Positions 10,720-23,200 of a stretch of DNA of 64,000 nt are shown here, in pieces. Every line of letters begins with the position of its first letter. Position 1 is the stretch's first letter. The translations under genes were made by a program, and so were the position numbers. Source of the DNA: Rotaria macrura (lineage: Eukaryota; Rotifera; Eurotatoria; Philodinida; Philodinidae). The notes under the pieces were generated by a model, which was given only the letters and a program-made list of their open reading frames with translations, had not been told where the DNA came from and did not search any database. The stretch is from assembly GCA_900239685.1 (NCBI GenBank), contig OENT01000031.1, positions 62,001 through 126,000 of the forward strand, given 5' to 3'.

Positions 10720-13700
10720 TCAATTACAAAGAAAAGGTCTCGTTAGAACAGGTATTAATGATGTTGATCGATAGTCTGTTTTCAACATTTGCCGTAATTG
10801 ATTTTTCACGATCTCATGTCGAGCACACTAAATCATAGTAGTAATAAAGAAATTATTCATTATTTTGTTGGGAAAAAAAAAGAGTATGGAATTCAACAAA
10901 TCAATCAGTACGTGCTTATAAACTCAAAAAAAAGTGTGTACAATAGAATCTTATTTACTTACAATGTCTTCATTAACCGACATCTAAAATAGGATAAGAA
11001 AATATTGACAAAGCAAAAAGTGCATAGCTAAATTTTAGACAAGACGAGCGAAGCGCATATCTATACTTAGATATATTTAGCTACGAAGCACTTACAATTA
11101 AAATAGTTCACTTCTCATTATGATAGTTATTATCATGGTTACACTGTAGTATTAGGATATTATTTCAAATGATGTTATTAGTTGATACAAACGAAATTTA
11201 CTTACCATCAAATGCATATATAAACGACGTCGACGTGATTTCGATGTACTTTCATCACGTAAGGATACAAGTGATTCTTCTGTAGAATCAACTTCAAGTT
11301 CTCGAAAACCAAATTTAAGTACATGACGTGGTAAACGCCTATAATTTCACGAATAGAAATAAAAGTTTCATTAAGCTAGGACATGTCTTACATTTTTACA
11401 CCGCGAACAGTGGGTAATGATTCTTTCTTATGATCGTCTCGTTGTTGTTGCATGCTTAATAATTGACTCGATGCTGCATAATCAAAGAAATTCGATGAAT
11501 GTTCGTCGTCGAATGTTGGTGCTGTTCGTTTTGTACTGCTAGGTTTAACTGTAATATCTTCCGCCGAAGATTCCTCCTACACATATAATAGTTATTTCGA
11601 GTTTTTTCTTTATACTTGTCTATAAGGAACACTAATAAACTCTTACCTGTTTGTAACTAATAATCGATCCAAGTTGTTTCATAACAGGATCATTCCAAAT
11701 GTCGGAAACAAGATTTTCTGGCACTCGTGAATGAAGAAAAGGTGCAAATTTCGGAAAATTTCGACTTATTAGTTGAATGCAAGCATGCGGATCTGGTGTA
11801 CCTTGAAATTTTAATACTAAAACAATACAATGAACAATAATAAAATTAAATCTATGAATTTATGATTTAGCCATATTTACATTGTTCGATGACCAATGCA
11901 TGTGTAATTTCAGTTTGATCACGACCTATTGGTAAACTGATAGGCGGATGCAATGTATGTGGATAGGTCACTCTATTTCGTGTAGATTCACGAGTCGATT
12001 TGAGTGCATTGGAAATTGCATCTTCAATATCTCGAGCTTTACGAAGATTGACACCTAAAACAATATTTTGAATTTTATTTTCTCAAAAGACAGTCGAATG
12101 AGTACGATTAATATCATTTGATCTTGGTTTTTCTGTGTTTGAGTTCTATTGACGTTTCTCAAAACATTCTTCGATACAAATATTCATACATAACAATCGT
12201 TGGGATGTTAATGTGTACGAAATAGATGTATTCTTAGTATTTGGACTCGGAGACTATGTACTCAATGACAGTGAAATGATTTGAATGTTCAACAAGATAA
12301 TAGATATATGAACCAAATTTGAATTGAAAAACAGTTTACAATCTTACAAAGCTACACGCGCGATCTCTTATGTGAACTATTTACACGTATTATTTATGGA
12401 TGGATGAACGCTGTTAATAGAAAAAGGATTCTATCAACACATATATCTAACTTAGCAGTTATCTAATATTATAAGTTTAAAAACGTGTGAAAGTCAATTT
12501 TGAGTTGACCAATAATCAGTCAAGTAGTTAGAAAGTTTGTTAGTTGTAATTAATTACATTTCCTATATGCATATCTTTGAAAGGAGAATCAAATTTCATA
12601 GCTAAATGGAAATCACAAAATATTGTTCAGGGTAAAAGTTCTCTACTAAACCATCGTAGGACTTTTCAAAAAATTAGTTTAATAGATATTAATCATGGGT
12701 GAGATCAAAAGTGTTTCTTTGTTTCGATGAAAAAAAGAATGAACTCTAGTTTCGATTATAGAAAATCTGTTTACGATCTTTGAATCATTTTTCGACTTAT
12801 ACAATCGAAGTAACAGAGCTTAGCAATTAATTTTCTCGCGTGTAAAACAATTGTCCGAAGTCTAGGTTATTTTCATGATGAGAAATTCTGTACGTATTAA
12901 CCTGTTCGCGTTGCTCTAGATTGTGCTTCAGATTGAATTTTAGGCATTTGTGCAGACGTTGGTCTTTGCTGCTCAATCGGCGGTAATCTATTGAACGAAG
13001 CAAAACTCGATTGATTGAAACTCGATTGATTTACGCTTGGTTGGTGAAAATTGTTTAATGAATGTAAATGTATTTGTGATATAGTTAATGCATCAGTAAA
13101 ACCCATTCCCGCATTAATATTGCCCGAAAATGTTCCTGGTATCACTTGTTCCTTTTGTCTATGTATTTGTATCGAACGAATAATCATTGATGATAATAAG
13201 TGACCGAATTCAACTTCATGTAAATGTCGTTTATTACGATTGTAATCGGACAAATGCATGTTGCTTTTAAAAACAGATGAATGTATTGAACTTGTTCTAT
13301 CAACAGCTATATGGGTTTGATCAGCAAATAAATCGCCGAGAGTGACTTTATGAGGAACTAATGTAGGACGGTTAGTTCTCATACGAATAAAACCAACGCT
13401 ACGTGTGTGGTCATTGATGATTGCTTGTATAGGATCAGTTATTTGATCTCGAGTAGTGTCAGCGGAAATTGTAGGAGGCACTTTTTCTGGCTCAATTGTT
13501 TCTAAATGAAAATGGAATCATAGTATATGACAACTGAAATAATCTTGTAAACATACCATTTTGCTTTGCATACGAATCCCACATATATGAATTATTGGGT
13601 AGAAGAGGTTGACTAAAAAGATATATTAATAATGGAAAACAATGAATGTATGTAAAATATTCAAAAGAAAGAACTCAACTTTTTCCCTAATGAATGCTCA

Positions 13701-16700
13701 GGAATAGTTGTTCTAGTTGAACTTCGACCTGGTTTTTGCGAGGCAGCTGCTGATGGTCTATTAGATCGAAACGCATATGATGATGTCGGCTGTTCTCTTC
13801 TTGATCTATTTAGATTCTGTGAAGATTGAACAATGGATCTTGATTTTTCATTAATTTCAACACGAATTCCTCGTTCAATTGGAGTTATTGGTGCTGTCGA
13901 TGAGTTAGCACTTGGTGTTATACTAAATCTTGTCGGTGTTTTATGAATACCAATATAGTTTTTATCAGTAGTCGGTCGTCGACCTATTCGGGGTGATTGT
14001 GAGCCTGAAAGATCATTTGGTTTCGTATCGTCGTTTTGTTCTTTGACGCGACGTTCGGGAAGAGGAGACCGTGAAGGAGAATGATGACTTAGATCGTCAC
14101 CCTCGATGTGCGGTTTTTCTTTTCGATTGTCCTTTGGTGGTAGACGATGATCTCCTTCTTTCTCTTCATCTTGATTTTTATTTTCATCTTCATCTTCATC
14201 ACCATTTTGGTTTTCATTATAATTCTCATTTTTATTTTCGTATTCATTTTCATCTTCGTCATCATTTTTGTTTTCATTCTCATTCTCATTCTCATTTTCA
14301 TTTTCATTTTCATTTTCATTTTCATTTTCATTTTCATTTTCATTTCCATGGTCATTTACTGTTGTTTTTCTGTTGACCTTGTCATCTTCATTTTCATTGT
14401 CATCTTCTGTTGTTTTTGTATTGGCCTTGTCATGTTGATTTCTCCTTTTGTTTTTATCATGCTCGTTGTCTTCTTCGTTTTCCTTGCTACCTTGAATTTC
14501 TTCGTTTTCTTCTTGTTTTTCATCAGTTGGCACTGGTTCTTCATCATCTTTTGATGACGATGATGATGATGGTTGCAACGTTAATGCGCGAGTTTGGTTG
14601 TAATAATTTAGAAGACTAAAATCTTCTTCTGGTAAAGTCTACATAAAAGAGAAATATATCAAAGTGCAAACATATACGTATGTATAAATAGCAATCGAGT
14701 TAATGTTCAAGTGTTTACTTCTAAGTATGAAATTTCATCTGCACAATCTTTGATAATCGCATCGGATGTTATGGAAGTTAATTTTTTTAATGTATCACAA
14801 CATTCAGTTCGAACTAAAACCTATTAGAGAAATAAGAAACAAGATTAAAGTTCTCAAATAATAAAACCAATATGAAAATGCAAAAACAAACGCACTCGTG
14901 GATCATTTATAAATGATTTAAGTAATGCAATATCCACAGCTTTTGTTTCTTTGCCTAATTCAGCTAGGATTGTTGCAGCTATCATTCGATGATCAGCATC
15001 ATTATGTGATAGTAGTGATATTATACCATTTGCTACTCGATCATACTGTTCTTTTGAATAACCAATTACACTAAAAGGTAAACATAACCAGTCTAATATG
15101 AAAGTAAATTCAAGTACTCTTAGATTCTTAATCACAAAAACTGATGAAAATTTTCATAGTATCAAGTAAGATTGTACTGATGCTTAAAAATCTCTTTGAA
15201 AACAACTGTAAAACATTTTATTCATCTTCAGTTTGTTTCTATTCTTAGATTAGTCAGTTTTAGGTTAATCTTTTTCAAATATGAAACTTGCTGTAAACCT
15301 TTTTATAAGATATGCATTCATATGTAATCGACGAATCGTTTTATCCTCGAATAAAATAATACATTTTATTGTATAAAACTAGAAGACTTCTGCAAGAGAT
15401 TCATATGTGAATATGAATTATAGTTATTTAGTGAAATTTCGTCAAATAGTATTGTGTTAAATTATGTATTGCTCAATTCTATCTAATCTTCTTTTGACTC
15501 AGCGATTATTAGTGGACTAATAAAAAAAATCTTAGAGAAGTAGAGCAAATGTTTCTAATATTGACAGCAAAAAATTTTGTTATCTTAATGAAGTCCGTGC
15601 ACAAGTATTTTATATATGAGCTAAAATATTTTTATATTTGTATAATTCCTGGAGTCTTCTCTTTCAAATGGTATATAAATACGACCTTTTTTCTTCAATG
15701 TTTTCCTGGAGAAACTAGCGGTCTACCATAGGGAACTTCATCTGTCATTATTAGAAGCACTTTCCCTAATTTCAACATATCATTACAAAGCTGAAATCCA
15801 AATTAATCATGTCTAATACGATCTTTGAGAAGCTTGGATCGGATTCGTCCTACTTCTCTCATATTTTGATTCATTTTTCGATTCGTGGCACTATCTTCTC
15901 ATCCCCTCTCCCCGTTCATCACATTCTATGACAAAACCTTGCAATGTGAACAGATATTTCTTGCGAGTAAAGCATATATATATGTGAGGTTCGTTTGAAC
16001 ATACAATATCTAGATTTTGGTCAATGCTTTGATTTTTTATGATGAATACAATCATATAATTCAGAAAACGAAACCCTATACAGCAATTCCTCTATTGTCA
16101 AAAATAGGTAATCCGAGTCAAGTTGGAAAAAAATCGAGCAATCTTTTACCCCTATGTACTTCAACATTTCTTTTAATTGTGTTTCACAAAAGAAGTGAAT
16201 AAAAATAGAAATGTAATCACATATGTACAGGAAAGAGTGTATGAATGCAATTCCATTAGATTCACTTTTTTGAAGAACGTGGCGTTACTGTTTACTTGAG
16301 TGTCCGTCCTTTTTGCCTTCATGCTTTTCCTTTTATTTCATTTCGTTAAGAAGATTACTGCTCGTAATGTTTTCACAGAAACGACGTTCAGACGAACACG
16401 TAATTCTTTTGATGCTGTTTAAGTAGAAGCTGACTAATCTTGTAAATATATTGAAATAATTGATCGAACAGCTGATGATGGACTTCCTGTAGCTTTGTAG
16501 TGGTGTGTTGAAATTAGGGACAAAGACTGGCATGCTGTCGGAATTATGGAAAGTACTCCTAATAATGACAGATGAAGTTCCCTATGGTAGACCGCTAGTT
16601 TCTCCAGGAAAACATTGAAGAAAAAAGGTCGTATTTATATACCATTTGAAAGAGAAGACTCCAGGAATTATACAAATATAAAAATATTTTAGCTCATATA

Positions 16701-18981
16701 TAAAATACTTGTGCACGGACTTCATTAAGATAACAAAATTTTTTGCTGTCAATATTAGAAACATTTGCTCTACTTTTCTAAGATTTCAGTACATTAATTA
16801 CAATCGGATGTTTAAAGTCATAACAAAATACTATTAAATCAGTAAAATTTCATCTCAACTTAATATTCCATGGTAAAACTATTGAAATATGGCATGCATA
16901 GATGGAAAAAAAACGAAGTATTACCGATGTAACTGAACCAGATGTCCTGTTAATGTTTTGAGCATTGTTTTACTAGCAGTTGGTAGTTTAGCAAGTATGA
17001 TATCGATGATTGAATCAAGTGTAATTGGTTCGTCACTACGAGGATACCAACGTTCTCCGGAAATTTTCTTTAACAACGGATGAATACTATCCATTCCAAG
17101 TGTTTCACTAGCATTTTCTCTCTCGCGATCTACATTCGATTGAGTTTTACTTTGTGTGTATTTAATTCTTTCAATGATTGTTTTCAATGAAAATGTATCT
17201 TCGGCAGCATCCTTGAAAACAAATAAAAGTAAAACAAATTGTTCTTCTTCTTTTCTTTTTGTCTAAATTAAATTCTACTAACTTGTGCAATTGACATATT
17301 ATCTAGAACTAAATCAATATCATCAGAACTATTAACATCCGTAATAAACTTGATCGCATTTATTGTTTCATATCGAAGTGTACTGTCCTAAGTAAAGAAA
17401 AAACAAATAATCGTTTTATTTCTTTTAATCATTAGAATGTATCTATTTGCAATTACTGGTTCACATTTTAATGCATAGTCAAGTAATGGAATAATAATAT
17501 TTTTTCGTTCGATCATAAATTGAGCTATTGTACGAACTGTATGAACATCTAATGGATCATTTTCACTTTCAGATAAATGGTTCAGTAGAATATTGAGACT
17601 AAGATTTACAAGCGATGGCTCGATACCATATGTTCTACGAAACAAAATAAAAATTGTAACAAACAATAGAAAGATCTATTTCCTTCACTTCTTCAATTAC
17701 CGAAATATTTGTACAAGATAATTACAAGCTGGTTCATATGAATCGATTTGTTTGGCTTTTATGACTTCAATCAAATGTAGTAGCATAGAGCGTAAATTAT
17801 TATCAGTATCGTCATATAATTGTGGCCACCATGGTTCATTTTTCAATTTAGCGAATATATCCGGAATCGTGTCCTAGTCAAATATTTACAAACAAAATTC
17901 TAGAATTTGAATTTCATGATTTCGAACATTATGTAGTAGTTAGTTTACAAGCCGTTTTCCCCCCGTTGTCATAAAACAAAATAATACCGAATGAAAAACA
18001 AAAATACCTCGTCCCAAGATATATTAAATTCAAGATTTTCTAGATAGAAATCATCATCAAACTACGCTAAGGATAATAATTAACCGACAAATGAAAACAC
18101 TTGTTTTGTTTACCTGTTGACGAGACATGACAGTTCCTGTCGGTTGACGCACGGCTTAAAGAAACATATTCGTTCAGATTAAAATTATTTTTCTAATACT
18201 TTAAGTATACTTTTAGTTTTTTTCGCAGAAGGTGGTTTTGGTGAAGTTTCAGCAACAGAAATTTCAGGATCTGCCAACTCCACCCATTCGTCATCATCGT
18301 TTTGCCAGTTGAGATTTTTATTCGTTTTGTTCTAAAGAAATTCGAAGAAAGAGACGATAGTAGACTTGATTATAAGAACAAGACAAAACAAGAAAAGAAC
18401 ACTAAAGGAAACCATTCAAGTTATAAGTGTCAAAAACAAACAAACTCTACAGTGTGCCTTTTATAGCAAACCTGAAGATTATCAAGTATATCCTAAAATA
18501 TAAGAAGAAAATGGATAAGTTCTATTTCTATGCTTACAATCTTTTTTAATGATTGAAAAACAGTCGAATTAATACCATCCAAATTCGTTAGTACTGCATA
18601 TCGTTTCAATCGATCATCTGATTCATCTGGATTTGTCTTTGCTGTTGTCGGTGAAATCTATTGGTGACTTTTTTCGTTGCTCAAATACATTTTTAACTCG
18701 AAAAAATCTCTACGTTCTTCTTCTCATTTTTCTATTTCACATACCAGCCGTAATTGAAACATTTTCATATGACCCTGTTCAACTGCTTTGAAATGGAACA
18801 TTGAACGAAGTGTTGAATTAGGAATTAAAGCTGAAAGACAAACAAAATATGACATTAGCTTACGATTCAACCAGTTTCTTCTTGTATTGTTAAATATGAG
18901 GTGTAAGAAGTAAAACAATGAAATTTTGAACACAATCTCCCTCCGTCAAAAAGACTTTCACACATTCGTTACCATGGAAAC

Positions 18982-19018
<37 letters not shown>

Positions 19019-19608
19019 TGTAAGTGCAAGATAAAACATGACAATAGCTGAATAGCATCTCGTAATAAAGTGCTAAATTTATTTTTTTTATTACATTTCT
19101 GAAATTTTAAGATTGAGTCATACGTATCTACGGATAAATATGTATGTAGGAGTCAAGCAAATCAATCGTCTTGCAATCAACAACAACAATTACATTGGCT
19201 ATCGTATTTTAATCCGACAAAGATAACTCTAAAAGCTTTTTACCGTCAGGTGCAACCGGATATAGTTTTTGTTTTTCCAACAATTTTGCCATTTCAGCTT
19301 CAGCTTTCTCTCGTTCGAGTAATTCAAAAAAGCCCAATACATCGGTATCGCTGACATCCGTTTCAACTGACAAGCAAAAGAACATTATGTCAATGATAGT
19401 TTACATTATGTAATAAACCTTTTCGATTGGCTTTTTCATCGAGATGAACAGTTTGAGGCGATTCGATTACACTTCTAAATAGAACAATCAAATAAATAAG
19501 ACAAAAAGTAATCAGAAGTATTTTATCTTGATGATACCTGCCACTTCTAGTTTGTCTTTTTCTTCGTAGTTTATTATGAACAGGTGAAGGCGTCTTCGGA
19601 TGTATCAT
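10720..19608 (-). CDS. Large HEAT/ARM-like helical-repeat protein with an acidic low-complexity insert
   Basis: Twenty-three exons, from ATG at 19608 to TGA at 10720-10722, join in phase to about 1,365 residues. Exons (high to low): 19608-19538, 19474-19419, 19366-19244, 18830-18745, 18657-18538, 18492-18472, 18331-18211, 18154-18114, 18061-18008, 17873-17701, 17634-17457, 17387-17283, 17211-16925, 15070-14896, 14820-14719, 14638-13680, 13612-13557, 13501-12902, 12054-11881, 11816-11647, 11576-11392, 11338-11206, 10827-10720. Residues about 290-680 are paired amphipathic helices of HEAT/ARM type (LHLIEVIKAKQIDSYEPACN; IISLLSHNDADHRMIAATIL). An acidic block with an Asn-Glu run follows, then LVPHKVTLGDLF. 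I do not recognise the family with certainty. An in-frame stop just upstream of ATG 19608 makes that an initial exon, but see the finding on fusion with the propeller unit (WDR97-like architecture is possible). Confidence 0.6.
14275..14347. repeat. CATTTT hexanucleotide tandem repeat coding an Asn-Glu run
   Basis: About twelve units of CATTTT/CATTCT. Read on the minus strand it is GAAAAT/GAGAAT, so it codes alternating Glu-Asn inside the acidic insert of the HEAT-like gene. It also opens long artificial frames on the plus strand, which I reject as genes. Confidence 0.9.
15527..16786. mobile_element. 1.26 kb element with long terminal inverted repeats
   Basis: The arm at 15527 to about 15791 (starting AAATCTTAGAGAAGTAGAGC) is repeated in reverse complement up to 16786 (ending CTACTTTTCTAAGATTT). 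Inside each arm the same 60-codon open frame occurs: 15549-15731 on plus and 16764-16582 on minus, with identical translation (MFLILTAKNFVILMKSVHKY...). The right arm carries about 30 bp (around 16520-16550) that the left lacks. The middle has no transposase. It lies in the intron between exons 16925 and 15070 of the HEAT-like gene. Clear target-site duplications were not found. Best read as a recent non-autonomous DNA element or foldback. Confidence 0.75.
18472..18492 (-). other. 21 bp microexon of the HEAT-like gene
   Basis: Seven codons (DILDNLQ) between attttag and gtttgc, phase 0 on both sides. Its neighbours are exons 18657-18538 and 18331-18211. Because it is a multiple of three, it can be skipped without breaking the frame. 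Confidence 0.55.
18986..19015. repeat. (TA)n microsatellite
   Basis: About fifteen TA units inside the intron between exons 19244 and 18830 of the HEAT-like gene. Confidence 0.9.
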
Positions 19609-20253
19609 TTTATGTTCTTAATCTTAACTAACTATCAATAACTTCGACGCAAAAGAAACTGAATAGTCAAAAGCCAATGCATTCATTCGAAATTTTCGAT
19701 GTTATTTTAATCATTTAAAAGGCTTTTTTCGTTCTTTTTCTTTCGTTTTTATATGCCTGATCTGTTGTTTATGGTGTCATTAAAAGAATCTATCCAAAAA
19801 ATCTCAAGTATATTCTTTTCAAACAAATAAAGAAAGAGTGTGAAATAGATCTCTTTGTTTTTAATTGAAAAAAAAATGAAAGGAAAAGAACAAAAAACTT
19901 GAGCAAAATGCAGAAATTTTCTGACAAACAAACAAAATACGCACAGAGTTCCATACTTTAAATTTCACGAAAAACAAAGAATCATGCCGACTCAATCATA
20001 GGTTTACTTTAAACTTGGTTATGTTCTTAATAAATTTTTTATGCTCTATTTTGTCAATATGATTATTTTAAATGAAGAAATAAAGTAGAAAAGGGTGATT
20101 TGTATCGATGATACTTTGTCTTTTTCTTTTCTTTTAAAGAAATTAATTTGCTTTTTTCTTTGTCTTAAAAAAAGCATCAACATAGACATGAGAAACCAAT
20201 GAAAGATGAAGGTCTTTTTTTTTGTTTAGACACTATACTAGTTAGTTATTAAC
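19609..20253. other. Spacer between the propeller unit and the HEAT-like unit
   Basis: 645 bp, AT-rich, stops in all frames. If the two units are separate, it holds the 3' end of one and the promoter of the other. If they are one gene, it is part of an intron from about 20258 to 19475. Confidence 0.5.
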
Positions 20254-23200
20254 TTACGAATCAAAAGTTTTATTCATTTGTACGGGTAGTTCAATTGGAT
20301 CATCCTAAATAGTGAAATAAAATTGTTTCATTTAAAAACATTATCAATAGATAATAAATTTTCTCAATTAGTCTCTGGTTTTGTTTTTATTTAAGAAGTC
20401 TATGAGAGTATACATTTCAAACATATGAAAGAAATAAAAATGCTTTTCATTTGTTCTTATCTTTTCTTTTCCTTTCTTCTTTTTCTTTTTTCTTCCATAT
20501 AATTTGGCATCATCAAAATGATTTATACGATATAAAACAAGAGCACATCAGTAAGAAAGATGTTCTTGTTCTCGTTCAATTAAGTTTTCTTTTTCTTGTT
20601 GGTTCTAATTTCAAGTCGATATTAAAATCCATGAATAATAACGATAATTTAAAGAAAAGAAGAAAACATGAACATCAAAATTGTTCCATATTTAATCATT
20701 TCTTGACGTGAACTTTTTTTTTATTTATTCTTCCGACGATACTAATGTTTTGATGTAAATTTTTTGAAAACAAAAACAAAGAATTTTAATCGGTAAAGTA
20801 TTTCCATCAACAAGATAGACACTTGAAAAGTTCATTCATTTCTTTTGTTTTTATGCATCAAAAAAAGTATAGTTATATCTATATTCATTACACTTCATAT
20901 TTACCCGAATTGTTTTTTTTGTTAAATCATAGAGAGCTTGTTCAGGTGCGAAATCGCTAATCATTAAAAAGCTACAGGAAAAGAAACAAAATATGAAAGA
21001 ATCTCGATGTATTATTTTCTTTCGTTGTTTTTGTAAACAACATATAATCTTACTTTAATCGTCTATTCGATACTAATAAAATATCTCCACGATCATTAAG
21101 ATTGGCTATTGAGATTATGGGAAAATCACATTTTAATTTTCTAACTACGGTATTACGTATTGTCCACAACTATAATTACAAAGTAAAAGTAAAAAAAAAT
21201 GAAAGAGAATAGTACACTTATGTTCTACCATGATTTCATTATTGGAATTTAATGTTGCAAATAATCCGAGACTATCACAGCCAGTAAGTGATTTAATTGG
21301 TGGATGTTCATGAAGAATATCAGTCGGTAAAATTTCATGAAGACCTTTGATCGATAGTGAATACATTTGAATATAACCACGAAGATTACATGCAATAGCT
21401 ATACGATGTTCAGCCATAGCTGCGCCAATACATGCAGCATCAAGACGAATCTTTTTGTTTTTTAAAAGAAAGCAACAAAAAAAATGAACGAATCATGTTT
21501 TTTTACATTTTAGTTTAATATAAGACTCTAATTTACTGGTAAGCCTAATTCACGTAGGAATACTTCATGAGCATTTATTGATAGACGATAAACTTTTCCG
21601 ATGAAATCATTGCCAACAGCAAGCAAATATCGTTCTCCTTCTAGTAAATTAATATTATAATTGAAACTTTGCATTCGAATGATTAATTACATGCAAAATC
21701 TTACTTCGAGTAGTATATGTTTCATGAGATTGAAATATTTCTAACCAATCTACTGCTACTGTCTGACTAAGTACTTGAAAATAACTATATAATGCTTCTG
21801 GTGTATCGGGTAGTAATGCATATTTAAGTTCATGATCACCAGGGACAAGATAAAGCTACACATATACGCATAGATATACATAAAAAGAAGAAGAAGAAGA
21901 AAAAAAAGAACACTAAACATACTTTTCCATTACTTGTTGCAACAAATACAACTGCAAAAGCTCGACGTTTTTTCGTATGTTCACGAAGAAGTGAAAACTT
22001 TAAAGGCAAATATTAAACATTCAAATATATAAACAATACTTACCCACATAAAACAACAGATTTTAGTGAAAAGACATTCTTCTTTAACTTCGAATATATT
22101 CATTAAATACGATGGATAACTTGCACAATAATAACTACATACTAAAAACAACATCATTATTATTAAAATTAATAGGACTTTTGTTTTCATACCTGTTTTA
22201 TTCGTAACAATATAAAGAACTTCTTTAGCCGAGTCAAATGCATAATCAATGACAACGAGTCTCTACATGATTTTGAACAATGTGAAAGAAATTAAAAACA
22301 AATGAGTTTTGTTTATTTACATCCGGTGATAGTGGTATAATGTTAATAATTTGTGTTGAACGTGGATTATAAATAGTAAAAAGATTTTGTGTACTTCGTA
22401 CGACAACACGTGATGGAATACTGCCAACGGGAAATGTAACACGAACTTGATCGATGGATTGTAATGCATTAGAAAATTGTCGAATCGGCTAAAATAATCG
22501 AAAGAAAAAAAAAGTCAATAATATATGTCTAGTCTTTCGGCTACCAATGTATAAATCAATAGTTGTAGTTCATGTTGAAATTTAACAAGTAAATCTTCGC
22601 CACGTACAAGCATCAATCGGTCAATAGGTTTATGAAAACGATGTTCACCAAGCTGAGTAAAACGAAATATGATAATTAGAAGTTCAATAGTACGTAAAAA
22701 TCAATTACTTTTATAAACGATTCGAGAGAGAAAAAACAAACTGTTCCATCGACAGAACTACTAATTATTACTCCATCAGAAGTAATTAATAAACCTCAAT
22801 GAATATAAATAAAATAGAGATTATTCTTTTAACATATTCGAAAACTCACTCGTCATAGCCGATTGATGTGCTTGCAGTTGATATCGAACAGGTATTGAAT
22901 CACTTTCAACATCAATTTCAAACATCTAATATTAAATAAATAATCTATATTAATCATTGATAATGATCAAAGAAGATGATAATCATAATAATCTTATCAT
23001 CTATTGATCTGACGCTAATATGTCTCTTATTGGATTAAATGTGTTTTGAGCACCACAGAATATGACAACTGAGCACCGATTTAATTGTATGTGAAAAGAG
23101 CACCAAAAAAGAAGACTATTGAGCACCGATTTAATTACACGTGAAATAAGGATCAAATTAAAAAACAATATAAATGAGATAAACTCATTTAAAACCGATC

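Noticed and set aside
14071-14619. Long plus-strand and extra minus-strand open frames over the CATTTT repeat (His/Phe or Met/Lys runs)
   Set aside because: They are out-of-frame readings of the hexanucleotide repeat inside a minus-strand exon whose phase is fixed on both sides.
15549-16764. The 60-codon frames in the inverted-repeat arms as host genes
   Set aside because: They are copies within mobile-element arms, with no promoter or domain; kept only as a finding.
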